This document shows, in pieces, positions 43,359 through 51,200 of a stretch of 64,000 bases of DNA. Source of the DNA: Oscillospiraceae bacterium. GTDB lineage: Bacteria; Bacillota; Clostridia; UBA1381; UBA9506. Every line of letters starts with the position of its first letter. Within the stretch, counting starts at the first letter, position 1. The stretch covers positions 1 through 64,000 of the forward strand of contig SVJS01000005.1 of the NCBI GenBank assembly GCA_015068855.1. The letters are read 5' to 3'. The position numbers were made by a program, and so were the translations under genes. The notes below the pieces were generated by a model. It made no database searches, was not told the origin of the DNA, and was given only the letters and a program-made list of their open reading frames with translations.

Positions 43359-44377
43359 CGGCACTCTCCGGTGTTTCCGGCAATGAACGGGCCGTCAGAA
43401 ATTTTATTAAAGAAAAAGCAGCACCGTATGCTGATGCGGTTGAAATTGATTCCATGGGGAACCTTTTAGTGTTTCAAAAGGGCACGGGCAACTCTGGGAA
43501 AACTCTGATGCTCTGTGCGCATATGGATGAAGTTGGCCTGATTGTCAGCCGTATCACAGAGGAAGGCTTTTTGAAATTCAAAACCGTCGGCGGTATCGAC
43601 CCGAGGGTGTTGGTTTCCAAGCGGGTCTGCGTAGGGGAGGTAGGGCTTTCCGGCGTCATTGGTCGTAAGGCCATTCATTTGCTCTCCAAGGAAGAACGCA
43701 AAAAAGCGCCTGAAATTAAGAATTTGTATGTGGATATTGGCGCTAAGGATAAAGAAGAAGCCGAGAGTAAGGTTTCCATCGGGGATTATATCACCTTTAA
43801 CAGTGCGTATGTTCCCTTTGGAGGCGGTCTTGTCAAGGCTAAGGCGGTGGATAACCGTGCCGGCTGTGCTGTTTTGTTGGACGTGATGCAGGAGCCATGC
43901 TCCTGGGACCGTGTTTATGCCTTTACCGTGCAGGAAGAAACAGGCCTCAGAGGCGCGCGCCTTTGTGCCAGACGGGTAAAGCCCGATATGGCCCTGGTGC
44001 TGGAAGCCACAACCTGTTCAGACCTGCCGGAAACGGATAAACACATGATGTCCACGCGCTTAGGCGGCGGTGCTGCCATTTCCTTTACGGATGGCACAAC
44101 CAGCTATAACCGGAAACTGGTGCAGCGCCTGTATCAGCTGGCAGAAGAAAACCATATCCCTGTTCAATATAAACAAACCGCAACAGGCGGCAACGATGCG
44201 GGGATTATTCATGTCTCGGCAGGCGGCATTCTGACGGCGGCGATTTCCGTGCCGGCGCGCTACATTCATTCGCCGGTCAGCGTGATTTCGCTGGTGGATT
44301 ATGAGGCGGTTAAAAAACTGACAAAAGTATGGATGCAGGAGGTTAGTCATGCAGAACTTGTTACAGACTTTATGTGA
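43340..44377 (+). CDS. M42-family metallo-aminopeptidase, copy 2
   Basis: 345 residues, paralogous to the flanking genes. CAHMDEVG near residue 61, AVDNRAGC near 172, VQEETGLRGAR near 203, VLEATTCSD near 226 and RYIHSPVS near 307 are the expected metal and catalytic sites; the fourth ligand is Glu where copies 1 and 3 have Asp. ATG 43340 follows GGGAGG at seven bases. It overlaps both neighbours, so the three are translated in succession. Confidence 0.9.
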   Translation: MYLSELTALSGVSGNERAVRNFIKEKAAPYADAVEIDSMGNLLVFQKGTGNSGKTLMLCAHMDEVGLIVSRITEEGFLKFKTVGGIDPRVLVSKRVCVGEVGLSGVIGRKAIHLLSKEERKKAPEIKNLYVDIGAKDKEEAESKVSIGDYITFNSAYVPFGGGLVKAKAVDNRAGCAVLLDVMQEPCSWDRVYAFTVQEETGLRGARLCARRVKPDMALVLEATTCSDLPETDKHMMSTRLGGGAAISFTDGTTSYNRKLVQRLYQLAEENHIPVQYKQTATGGNDAGIIHVSAGGILTAAISVPARYIHSPVSVISLVDYEAVKKLTKVWMQEVSHAELVTDFM

Positions 44378-45338
44378 TATAAAAGCACCCTCAGGCTGTG
44401 AGAGTGCTTTGGCAGATTTTATTAGTGAGGAACTGCGTCCGTATGCAGATGAGATATATCGGGATGCGCTGGGGAACCTGATTGTGCACAAAAAAGGACC
44501 CGGCAAAAAGCTCATGTTTTGTGCCCATATGGACGAATTAGGTGTTGTTGCCACTTGCTATGGCGAAAAAGGGCAGATTTATGTGGCGGCTTTGGGCGGC
44601 GTTGTGCCCCATCGCATACTGTATAAAAGAGTACGGTTTATGAATGGCACCGAGGGTGTCATCGTGCCGGATGGCGATGAAAATGATGTGCTGAAAAACA
44701 TAAAAATGGGCAAGCTCTATGTGGATATCGGTGCCCGTGACGAAAAAACGGCAAAAGCCATGGTTGCAATCGGTGAAAGTGCGGTTTTCGTTGGGGATTA
44801 TGTTGACCAGGGCGATGTTATTATCAGTAAAGCCTTGGACGACCGTGCGGGTTGCTATGCCTTAATGCGCGGTTTAATGGAGGCGAAGCAGAATGCACAG
44901 GATGTGTATGCTGTTTTTACCGTCAGCGAGGAACTGGGCTTGCGCGGTGCTAAGGCGGTCGGTGTCAGCATCAGCCCCGATTATGCAGTTGCGCTGGATG
45001 TAACAAGAACGGGCGACACGGCATCCGGCCCCAAAATGTCCACGGCTTTGGGCAAAGGTGCAGCTATTAAAATTATGGATAGCTCCCTGATTACGCATCC
45101 CATCGTCAAAGAGCGCTTAAAAGCCCTTTGTGAAAAGCGGAACATTCTCTGGCAACCGGAGGTGTTGGAGCGGGGTGGTACCGATGCGGGTGCTGTGCAC
45201 CTGACCGGTGGTGGCGTTCCCAGCGGCTGCATTTCCATCCCCACAAGAAATATTCACAGCCCCGGCGAAATGGTAGATAAACATGATTTGGAAAACGTTG
45301 TTGCTTTGGTAACAGCCCTGATTGAAGAGGGCATGTAG
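44349..45338 (+). CDS. M42-family metallo-aminopeptidase, copy 3
   Basis: 329 residues. CAHMDELG near residue 57, KALDDRAGC near 163, VSEELGLRGA near 192, ALDVTRTGDT near 215 and RNIHSPGE near 298 complete the M42 site. It starts 29 bases inside copy 2 with GCAGGAGG as ribosome site. All three copies look catalytically intact, so they may differ in peptide preference or form mixed complexes. Confidence 0.9.
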   Translation: MQNLLQTLCDIKAPSGCESALADFISEELRPYADEIYRDALGNLIVHKKGPGKKLMFCAHMDELGVVATCYGEKGQIYVAALGGVVPHRILYKRVRFMNGTEGVIVPDGDENDVLKNIKMGKLYVDIGARDEKTAKAMVAIGESAVFVGDYVDQGDVIISKALDDRAGCYALMRGLMEAKQNAQDVYAVFTVSEELGLRGAKAVGVSISPDYAVALDVTRTGDTASGPKMSTALGKGAAIKIMDSSLITHPIVKERLKALCEKRNILWQPEVLERGGTDAGAVHLTGGGVPSGCISIPTRNIHSPGEMVDKHDLENVVALVTALIEEGM

Positions 45339-45351
45339 TGTAGTTTATAAC

Positions 45352-45389
45352 AAAAAACCGTGGTAAGCATGCCGCTTACCACGGTTTTA
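45352..45389. terminator. Bidirectional terminator
   Basis: AAACCGTGGTAAGC pairs with GCTTACCACGGTTT, with an A run on the left and T-rich sequence on the right, between the peptidase operon and the convergent zinc-ribbon gene. Confidence 0.92.
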
Positions 45390-46001
45390 TTATTTCTTCC
45401 GTTTCAAAACCAATTGTTCTAAGTGCGTAAAATCGCTGTTGCGAATCACATCAGCAGTTAGTGTAACAGAGGCGCCGCACAGGCAACACTCCAAAATCAA
45501 ATCGTCCTCACGAACCTCAACATCAATCATATTGGAGCCGCATTCACAATAAAGCTTTTCCTCATCAGAAAGGGATTGGATTTTATCCAGGGCTTTAAGC
45601 ATCGTTACGCCGTTTTTTCCGGTGTGCTCCAACCCGCAGGCGGCAATCACTTCTTCAATATAGTGCTCGTTGCGGACAACAGCGCTGTGCACAGCCTCGG
45701 TTCCGCCAATAAACACAAGCCCGACCATCACGTTGGGACAGGCAAACTCGGTGCAATCCTTTTTGGCCAGAGACTGAAACGGCAGGGAAAATTTATGAGT
45801 TTCGTCGCAGACAATGCATTGCACGGCAACAATGAAATTATTTTTGTTTTCAGGCGCAATCAAAAGACTGGATTGACCGCATTTACATTGAATGCTGACG
45901 CCCTTTGTTCCCGACAATTCAAACAGGGAAAAATCGCCGAAGGAAATTTCACCGCAATTCGGGCAACGGTAGGCAGCCGTTCTGTTAAAGTTGATAACCA
46001 T
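45390..46001 (-). CDS. Conserved hypothetical zinc-ribbon protein
   Basis: A 203-residue protein I cannot name. It contains several paired cysteines: YRCPNCGE near residue 12, QCKCGQ near 38, QCIVCDE near 61, and a second cluster CECGSN and CCLCGAS near the C-terminus. This looks like two or three zinc ribbons around a central segment with EFACP and GGTEAVHSA. Zinc ribbons bind nucleic acid or protein, and no further role can be read. The start at 46001 follows GCGAGG; an in-frame ATG further upstream lacks a site. Confidence 0.75.
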   Translation of the reverse strand: MVINFNRTAAYRCPNCGEISFGDFSLFELSGTKGVSIQCKCGQSSLLIAPENKNNFIVAVQCIVCDETHKFSLPFQSLAKKDCTEFACPNVMVGLVFIGGTEAVHSAVVRNEHYIEEVIAACGLEHTGKNGVTMLKALDKIQSLSDEEKLYCECGSNMIDVEVREDDLILECCLCGASVTLTADVIRNSDFTHLEQLVLKRKK

Positions 46002-46035
46002 AGTGTAGCCTCGCTTCTTTGTAATCACTCTTATC

Positions 46036-46064
46036 ATCATACTACAAAACAGGCGCAAAGTAAA
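46036..46064 (-). promoter_or_regulatory. Candidate promoter of the zinc-ribbon gene
   Basis: On the minus strand TTTACT (46059-46064) and TATGAT (46036-46041) are separated by 17 bases. Confidence 0.6.
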
Positions 46065-46287
46065 GACTTATTTTGCTAAAACTGTTATGCGTGGGAGAGT
46101 TTTTACGGATATAAAAATTTTATTGCTTTTTGCTTTTATAGGGAGTATAAGTGCTAAGGAGAAAATTATTCTAAATGCGATAATTTGGCCAAACTCAGAA
46201 AAAAGGGAAAAATGAATTTTTTCGCAAACGCCCATGGAAGCGGAATTGAGAAATTTGTCAATTTTACGCAAAAAAAGCCGTTTTCGT
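46065..46287. other. AT-rich intergenic region without recognised gene
   Basis: This stretch is noticeably richer in A and T than its neighbours. I find no gene with a ribosome site and no terminator. A 42-codon frame at 46087-46215 has a hydrophobic start but no Shine-Dalgarno sequence and is not called. Confidence 0.6.
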
Positions 46288-46317
46288 TTGGACAAACTCA
46301 GTATAATGTGATATACT
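46288..46317 (+). promoter_or_regulatory. Promoter of the uracil permease gene
   Basis: TTGGAC (46288-46293) and TATACT (46312-46317) are separated by 18 bases, with TG before the -10. An overlapping TATAAT at 46302 has no good -35. The short leader leaves no room for a riboswitch. Confidence 0.65.
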
Positions 46318-46346
46318 GTCAGTAATACATTTGGAGGTGTGTTATT

Positions 46347-47831
46347 ATGAAATTAATCTACGGTATTACTGACAAGCCGAAGTTTGGGCAGCTGATTGTG
46401 TTTGCCCTGCAACAGCTTCTGGCGATTATGGCCGCAACATTAGTTGTTCCTGTTATTGTCGGCCATGGCATGCAGCCCGCGGCTGCACTGTTTGGTGCCG
46501 GTATGGGTACCTTGGTTTATGTACTGTTTACACGTGGGAAAAGCCCTGTATTCTTGGGTAGCTCCTTTGCTTTCATCGGCTCTATGAGCGCTGCTTTTGC
46601 CGGTGCTGTCAGCATGCAGGCAGGCTATGCCGGTATTTTAATCGGTGCCGGTTTTGCAGGTCTTGTCTATGTTGTTATTGCACTCGTTGTTAAATTCGCC
46701 GGCGTTGCATGGATTAACAAAATCATGCCTGCGGTTGTTATCGGCCCCACAGTTGCCATTATTGGTTTGTCCCTGGCAGGAAATGCCGTCGGCGATTTGA
46801 CCAAGGTTAATTATGTGGCTCCGGTTGATGCAGCTCTGTATCAGGTTGTGGAAGTTGATGAAATTGGCGGCGACGGAACCTTAGGAACAAGCTTAAAGGT
46901 GTTCACAGAAGACGGTGTGAATTGCCCCGGTATTGCTATTCAGGCTAACGAAGATGGTACATACGCTCTGTCACAGACTACAGGTTCTCCCTACGTTGCT
47001 TTGATTTGTGGTTTGATTACCTTGTTTGTAACCATGATTTGTTCCAGTTACGGCAAAAAGATGGTTAAATTGATTCCGTTCATTATCGGTATTATTGCCG
47101 GTTATCTGGCAGCAACAATCTTCTACTTCATTGGTAAAGCAACAGGTAATGCAGCCCTGATGATTATCAACTTTGCCCCCTTTGCTGCTATGGAAAGCAT
47201 GATTGCTGTTCCTGATTTCACATTCCTGACAGCTATGAAGGGCTTTGCTGAAATTGATGCATCTTACATCGGTACAATCGCAGCAGCTTATGTTCCGGTT
47301 GCCTTTGTTGTTTTTGCTGAGCATATCGCAGACCATAAGAATTTAAGCTCCATCATTGAGCAGGACCTTTTGGAAAACCCCGGTCTGCATCGCACACTGC
47401 TAGGCGACGGTGTTGGTTCTATTGTCGGCGCAATCTTCGGTGGTTGCCCCAACACAACATACGGCGAGTCCGTAGGCTGCGTTGCAATCACAAAGAACGC
47501 TTCCGTTGCAACCATCATTGCAGCTGCTATCGGCGCTCTTCTGATTTCGTTTATCACACCCTTTGTTGCTTTTGTTAACACCATTCCCTCTTGCGTAATG
47601 GGCGGTGTTTGCATGGCGCTTTACGGTTTCATTGCTGTTTCCGGTTTGAAGATGATTAAAAACGTAGATTTAGAGCAGAATAAAAACCTGTTCGTTGTTT
47701 CCGTTATCTTGATTGCCGGTATTGGTGGTCTGGTTCTGCAAATCGGTGCGGTTACCATCACATCCATCGCTTGCGCTTTGATTCTGGGTATTCTGGTTAA
47801 CCTGCTGCTTTCCAAGGCACAGGAAAACTAA
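46347..47831 (+). CDS. Uracil/xanthine permease family protein (probable uracil permease)
   Basis: The 494-residue transporter has about 12 to 14 membrane helices and belongs to the nucleobase:cation symporter-2 family. Conserved sites are SSFAFIG near residue 71, VAFVVFAEHIADHKN near 320 and the GGCPNTTYGES signature near 369. The AEHIADH and TTYGES forms fit uracil carriers. Linkage to upp supports uracil as substrate. It has an unusual hydrophilic insertion at about 155-205. ATG 46347 follows TTGGAGG. Confidence 0.85.
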   Translation: MKLIYGITDKPKFGQLIVFALQQLLAIMAATLVVPVIVGHGMQPAAALFGAGMGTLVYVLFTRGKSPVFLGSSFAFIGSMSAAFAGAVSMQAGYAGILIGAGFAGLVYVVIALVVKFAGVAWINKIMPAVVIGPTVAIIGLSLAGNAVGDLTKVNYVAPVDAALYQVVEVDEIGGDGTLGTSLKVFTEDGVNCPGIAIQANEDGTYALSQTTGSPYVALICGLITLFVTMICSSYGKKMVKLIPFIIGIIAGYLAATIFYFIGKATGNAALMIINFAPFAAMESMIAVPDFTFLTAMKGFAEIDASYIGTIAAAYVPVAFVVFAEHIADHKNLSSIIEQDLLENPGLHRTLLGDGVGSIVGAIFGGCPNTTYGESVGCVAITKNASVATIIAAAIGALLISFITPFVAFVNTIPSCVMGGVCMALYGFIAVSGLKMIKNVDLEQNKNLFVVSVILIAGIGGLVLQIGAVTITSIACALILGILVNLLLSKAQEN

Positions 47832-47857
47832 ACAAAAGAACAGTTTTGCATGCATTT

Positions 47858-47936
47858 GCCCATGCCGTCATTTGCGGCATGGGCATAGCCATATCTCTTA
47901 CCGTTTTCCCTGTGGGAAAGAGAGGCAATTTTTTAA
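47858..47936 (+). other. Two successive hairpins between permease and upp
   Basis: The first is a perfect ten-pair stem (GCCCATGCCG with CGGCATGGGC, 47858-47884) without T tract. The second (TTTCCC/GGGAAA core, 47895-47923) ends in a run of six T residues and resembles a terminator. Together they could set the ratio of permease to upp expression or process the transcript. Confidence 0.5.
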
Positions 47937-47975
47937 TTTATGATGTCGAATCAGGGCGACAGAATGGAGAAAAAC

Positions 47976-48605
47976 ATGAGTAAAGTTGTTATTTTTGACC
48001 ATCCCTTAATCCAACACAAAACAACCATTTTGCGTAAAAAAACAACTCCCAACAAGGAGTTTCGTGAAATTGTTGAGGAAATCACGATGCTGATGTGCTA
48101 TGAATCCCTGCGTGATTTGCCGCTGGAAGAAGTTGAAATTGAGACACCGCTTACAAAGACCAAGCAGAAAATGCTGCGTGGTAAAAAACTTGCGGTTGTT
48201 CCCATCCTCCGTGCGGGCCTTGGCATGGTCAGCGGTATCCAGAAGTTGATTCCCTCTGCCAAAATCGGTCATATCGGTATGTACCGTGACGAGGAAACCT
48301 TAATGCCTCACGAATATTACTGCAAGCTGCCTGCCGATATTGCCAATCGTTTGATTGTTGTGGTTGACCCCATGCTTGCCACCGGTGGCTCTGCTATTGA
48401 TGCGATTACGCAGATTAAATCTTATGGCGGCAAAAACATTAAGTTCCTCTGCCTGATTGCAGCGCCCGAGGGAACAGAAGCATTGTCTAAGGCACATCCC
48501 GATGTGGATATTTACTGTGCAAACTTAGACGAATGCTTAAATGAAAATGGTTACATTCTGCCCGGTTTAGGTGACGCGGGAGATCGTATTTTCGGTACAA
48601 AATAA
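47976..48605 (+). CDS. upp: Uracil phosphoribosyltransferase
   Basis: The 209-residue enzyme converts uracil and PRPP to [17 protein letters not shown] at the N-terminus, PILRAGLGM near 75, the PRPP loop [11 protein letters not shown] near 130 and the C-terminal [16 protein letters not shown] are diagnostic. ATG 47976 follows GGAG at six bases; in-frame ATGs at 47940 and 47964 are less likely. With the upstream permease it forms a uracil salvage pair feeding UMP to PyrH. Confidence 0.95.
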   Translation: MSKVVIFDHPLIQHKTTILRKKTTPNKEFREIVEEITMLMCYESLRDLPLEEVEIETPLTKTKQKMLRGKKLAVVPILRAGLGMVSGIQKLIPSAKIGHIGMYRDEETLMPHEYYCKLPADIANRLIVVVDPMLATGGSAIDAITQIKSYGGKNIKFLCLIAAPEGTEALSKAHPDVDIYCANLDECLNENGYILPGLGDAGDRIFGTK

Positions 48606-48616
48606 AAAGCTCATGA

Positions 48617-48664
48617 AGAAGGATATGTCAAAATGCCATTGCGTTTTGATGTGTCCTTTTTTCT
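48617..48664 (+). terminator. Rho-independent terminator after upp
   Basis: AAGGATATGTCAAAA pairs along its length with TTTTGATGTGTCCTT, using a few G-U pairs, and is followed by TTTTTTCTT. Confidence 0.88.
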
Positions 48665-48692
48665 TGCATTTTTCTGCCATTTGCGGTATACT
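48664..48692 (+). promoter_or_regulatory. SigA-type promoter of the MATE gene
   Basis: TTGCAT (48664-48669) and TATACT (48687-48692) are separated by 17 bases; the -35 touches the preceding terminator. Confidence 0.75.
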
Positions 48693-48736
48693 ACCTATAT
48701 AGCAATCGAAAGTTTTAACAGGAAAGAAAAAGGCGT

Positions 48737-50146
48737 ATGGATACGAAAAAACAAAACAATAATTCGAATTTTGAAAAAATGACAACCTGGCCGATTCCAA
48801 AGCTGGTTATCACCTTAGGCATCCCGACCACCATCAGCATGCTTGTTACCAACATTTACAACATGGCAGACACTTTCTTTGTCAGCGAATTAGGTAATAG
48901 CGCCAGCGGAGCTGTTGGGATTGTGTTCGGGCTCATGTCCATCATTCAGGCGTTTGGTTTCATGTTCGGTCACGGAGCCGGGAGCATCATTGCGCGTAAA
49001 CTAGGCAAGCAGGATGAAAAAACGGCCTCAGTTTTTGCGAGCCTGAGTATTGCGGCCTGCTTACTGACAGGAACGTTGATTGGCATCTTGGGGCTTCTTT
49101 TTCTGGAACCCTTAATGTATCTTTTGGGCAGCACGAAAACCATTCTGCCTTATGCCAAAGGGTATGGATTTTACATATTGCTTGCCTGCCCGCTGACCAT
49201 GACAAGCTTTGCGCTCAATAACATCCTGCGCTATGAGGGCAAGGCCTTTTATGCCATGATTGGCCTGACTGTCGGCGGCATTTTGAATATGGTTGGTGAC
49301 CCCCTTTTAATCTTCGGTTTGGGCCTCGGCATAGAGGGCGCCGGCATTTCCACGGCTTTTTCACAATGTGTCAGCTTTCTGATTTTGCTTTCCCCGTTTT
49401 TGCGTGGGAAAACCCAAAGCAAGCTTTCCGTGATGGCTCTTAAAGAAAATCCCCGGGGAATTTTTGACATCATGGCAACGGGTTTTCCGAGCCTGGTGCG
49501 GCAAGGGTTAAACAGCGTTTCCACCATGCTCCTTAATAACCTGGCAGGCCTGTATGGCGATGCGGCCGTGGCGGCGTTTTCCATTGTAAACCGCATCACT
49601 TTCTTTATCTTTGCGGTGGGTGTTGGTGTGGGGCAGGGCTTCCAGCCCGTGGCCTCGTTTAATTATGGCGCAGGCCTGTATTCCCGCGTGAAAAAGGCTT
49701 TTTATTTTACCACGGGCGCAGGAGAGGCTTTTTTGGGTTTGTTAGCCATTTTCGGCCTCTTGTTTTCAGGTTACCTAATCGGACTCTTCCGCAACGATAC
49801 AACAGTTATCGCCATTGGAACGGTGGCCCTTCGGTTTCAGCTTGTGGCCTTGTATTTCCAACCGTTGACCATTTGCGCCAACATGCTGTTTCAAAGCATA
49901 GGGGAAAATAAAAAAGCAACGCTTTTATCCATGATGCGCAGCGGCATTTTATTTGTGCCGATCATTCTGCTTTTGCATAAACTGCTGGGCCTCCTCGGCG
50001 TCCAGCTCGCGCAGGCTGTGGCAGATGTTTTGGCATTTTTCATCAGCTTGCCGCTCGTTGTAAACTTTTTGAGGAAACTGCCACCGGATCAAGCGGAATC
50101 CTCCGGCGGTTGTTGCCATACAAAACAGATACAAGCAAAAAATTGA
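48737..50146 (+). CDS. MATE-family efflux transporter
   Basis: A 469-residue protein with twelve hydrophobic segments in two halves. MATE marks include NIYNMADTFFVSELG near residue 38, NMVGDPLLIFGLGLGIEGAG near 186 and GVGVGQGFQPVASFNYGAG near 294. MATE carriers expel cationic drugs or metabolites in exchange for Na+ or H+. The substrate cannot be told. It is followed 14 bases later by a HAD phosphatase gene on the same transcript. Confidence 0.9.
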   Translation: MDTKKQNNNSNFEKMTTWPIPKLVITLGIPTTISMLVTNIYNMADTFFVSELGNSASGAVGIVFGLMSIIQAFGFMFGHGAGSIIARKLGKQDEKTASVFASLSIAACLLTGTLIGILGLLFLEPLMYLLGSTKTILPYAKGYGFYILLACPLTMTSFALNNILRYEGKAFYAMIGLTVGGILNMVGDPLLIFGLGLGIEGAGISTAFSQCVSFLILLSPFLRGKTQSKLSVMALKENPRGIFDIMATGFPSLVRQGLNSVSTMLLNNLAGLYGDAAVAAFSIVNRITFFIFAVGVGVGQGFQPVASFNYGAGLYSRVKKAFYFTTGAGEAFLGLLAIFGLLFSGYLIGLFRNDTTVIAIGTVALRFQLVALYFQPLTICANMLFQSIGENKKATLLSMMRSGILFVPIILLLHKLLGLLGVQLAQAVADVLAFFISLPLVVNFLRKLPPDQAESSGGCCHTKQIQAKN

Positions 50147-50160
50147 AAAGGAGACAGAGT

Positions 50161-50952
50161 ATGACAGAACTAAAAAACAAAAAGCTTTTTTTGCTTGATA
50201 TGGACGGTACGATTTACATTGATGACCATCTCTTTGAAGGGACCATTGCGTTTTTGGACTATGTCAGGTCTATCGGCGGACGCTATCTGTTTTTAACAAA
50301 CAATTCGTCAAAGAGTGTAGAGAAGTATATCGAAAAACTGGCCCGCTTAGGCATTAGTGCCGAGCCGGATGATTTTGTGACGTCAGTGAATGCAACGGAG
50401 GCCTATCTGCGCACGAAGAACTATCACAAAATCTATGTGTTCGGCACGGAGTCTTTGCGCGAGCAGCTGAGCCGTAGCTTCCCGATTACCGACAAGCTGG
50501 AAGAGGATATTGATTGCCTTGTGCTGGGCTTTGATACGGAGCTTAGCTTTCAGAAATTGGAGGATGCCTGTATTTTGCTGGGGCGTGGCATTGATTATAT
50601 CGCCACCAACCCCGATTGGGTCTGTCCCACCTGGTATGGCAGCGTGCCAGATTGTGGCTCCATCAGCCACATCCTGAAAATCGCCACAGGGCGGGAGCCT
50701 TATGTCATCGGCAAGCCCAAGCCGGACATGATCTATCTTGCCATGGAAAAAGCGGGCTTTTCCCCGGCTGAAACCGTTGTTTTGGGTGATCGGTTATATA
50801 CGGATATAAAAAGCGGTGTTAACGCGGGCGTCGCCTCCCTCTTTGTGCTTTCCGGGGAGGGAACAAGGGAAGACTTAGAGAAGAGCGATGTCAAACCCGA
50901 CTTTGTTTTTGAAAATATTAAAGCTGTTTTGGATTATTTGTCCGGCAAGTGA
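50161..50952 (+). CDS. HAD-IIA family phosphatase, second copy
   Basis: A 263-residue paralogue of the gene at 8371-9174. Motif I DMDGTIYIDD is near residue 12, FLTNNSSKS near 43, and GDRLYTD near 205. The cap region keeps ATNPDWVCPT near 145 (normally ATNxD in this family). ATG 50161 follows AAAAGGAG; an upstream in-frame start overlaps the MATE gene. Substrate unknown. Confidence 0.87.
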   Translation: MTELKNKKLFLLDMDGTIYIDDHLFEGTIAFLDYVRSIGGRYLFLTNNSSKSVEKYIEKLARLGISAEPDDFVTSVNATEAYLRTKNYHKIYVFGTESLREQLSRSFPITDKLEEDIDCLVLGFDTELSFQKLEDACILLGRGIDYIATNPDWVCPTWYGSVPDCGSISHILKIATGREPYVIGKPKPDMIYLAMEKAGFSPAETVVLGDRLYTDIKSGVNAGVASLFVLSGEGTREDLEKSDVKPDFVFENIKAVLDYLSGK

Positions 50953-51013
50953 TAAAAGTAGGCCGTTTTCCGGCGTTTTTGTAGCTGTTTTTGTGAAAAA
51001 AAAGACGAATTTT

Positions 51014-51066
51014 GAAATTCCCCTGTGCGGGCTGAAAAAGGAGCCTGCATGAGGGGAATTTTTATA
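51014..51066 (+). terminator. Rho-independent terminator
   Basis: AAATTCCCCT..GC.GGCT pairs with AGCC.GC..AGGGGAATTT and is followed by T residues. Confidence 0.88.
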
Positions 51067-51108
51067 TAAAAAAAATTTAATAATATCGTAAAAAATCGTG
51101 AAATTTAC

Positions 51109-51137
51109 TTGACATGCCTGCTGAGGTGTTGTATAAT
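51109..51137 (+). promoter_or_regulatory. SigA promoter of the right-hand carbohydrate cluster
   Basis: TTGACA (51109-51114) and TATAAT (51132-51137) are separated by 17 bases, a perfect consensus. It is the only strong promoter I see between 51 kb and the right edge. Confidence 0.88.
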
Positions 51138-51200
51138 GATGATGTGTATCTTTGTTCATTTGTAGCAGTATGCGCAAATTTAGGAAAGGGGAAGTTACAG

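Noticed and set aside
46087-46215. 42-codon frame with a hydrophobic N-terminus
   Set aside because: There is no ribosome binding site or promoter, and the AT-rich context makes hydrophobic codons likely by chance.
47895-47936. GAGAGGC in the second permease-upp hairpin as a PyrR-binding loop
   Set aside because: It sits at the end of a terminator-like stem, not in a separate anti-antiterminator loop as PyrR sites do.
50962-50980. GCCG/CGGC mini-hairpin with TTTTT after the second HAD gene
   Set aside because: Four base pairs are too weak; the strong terminator at 51014-51066 explains the region.
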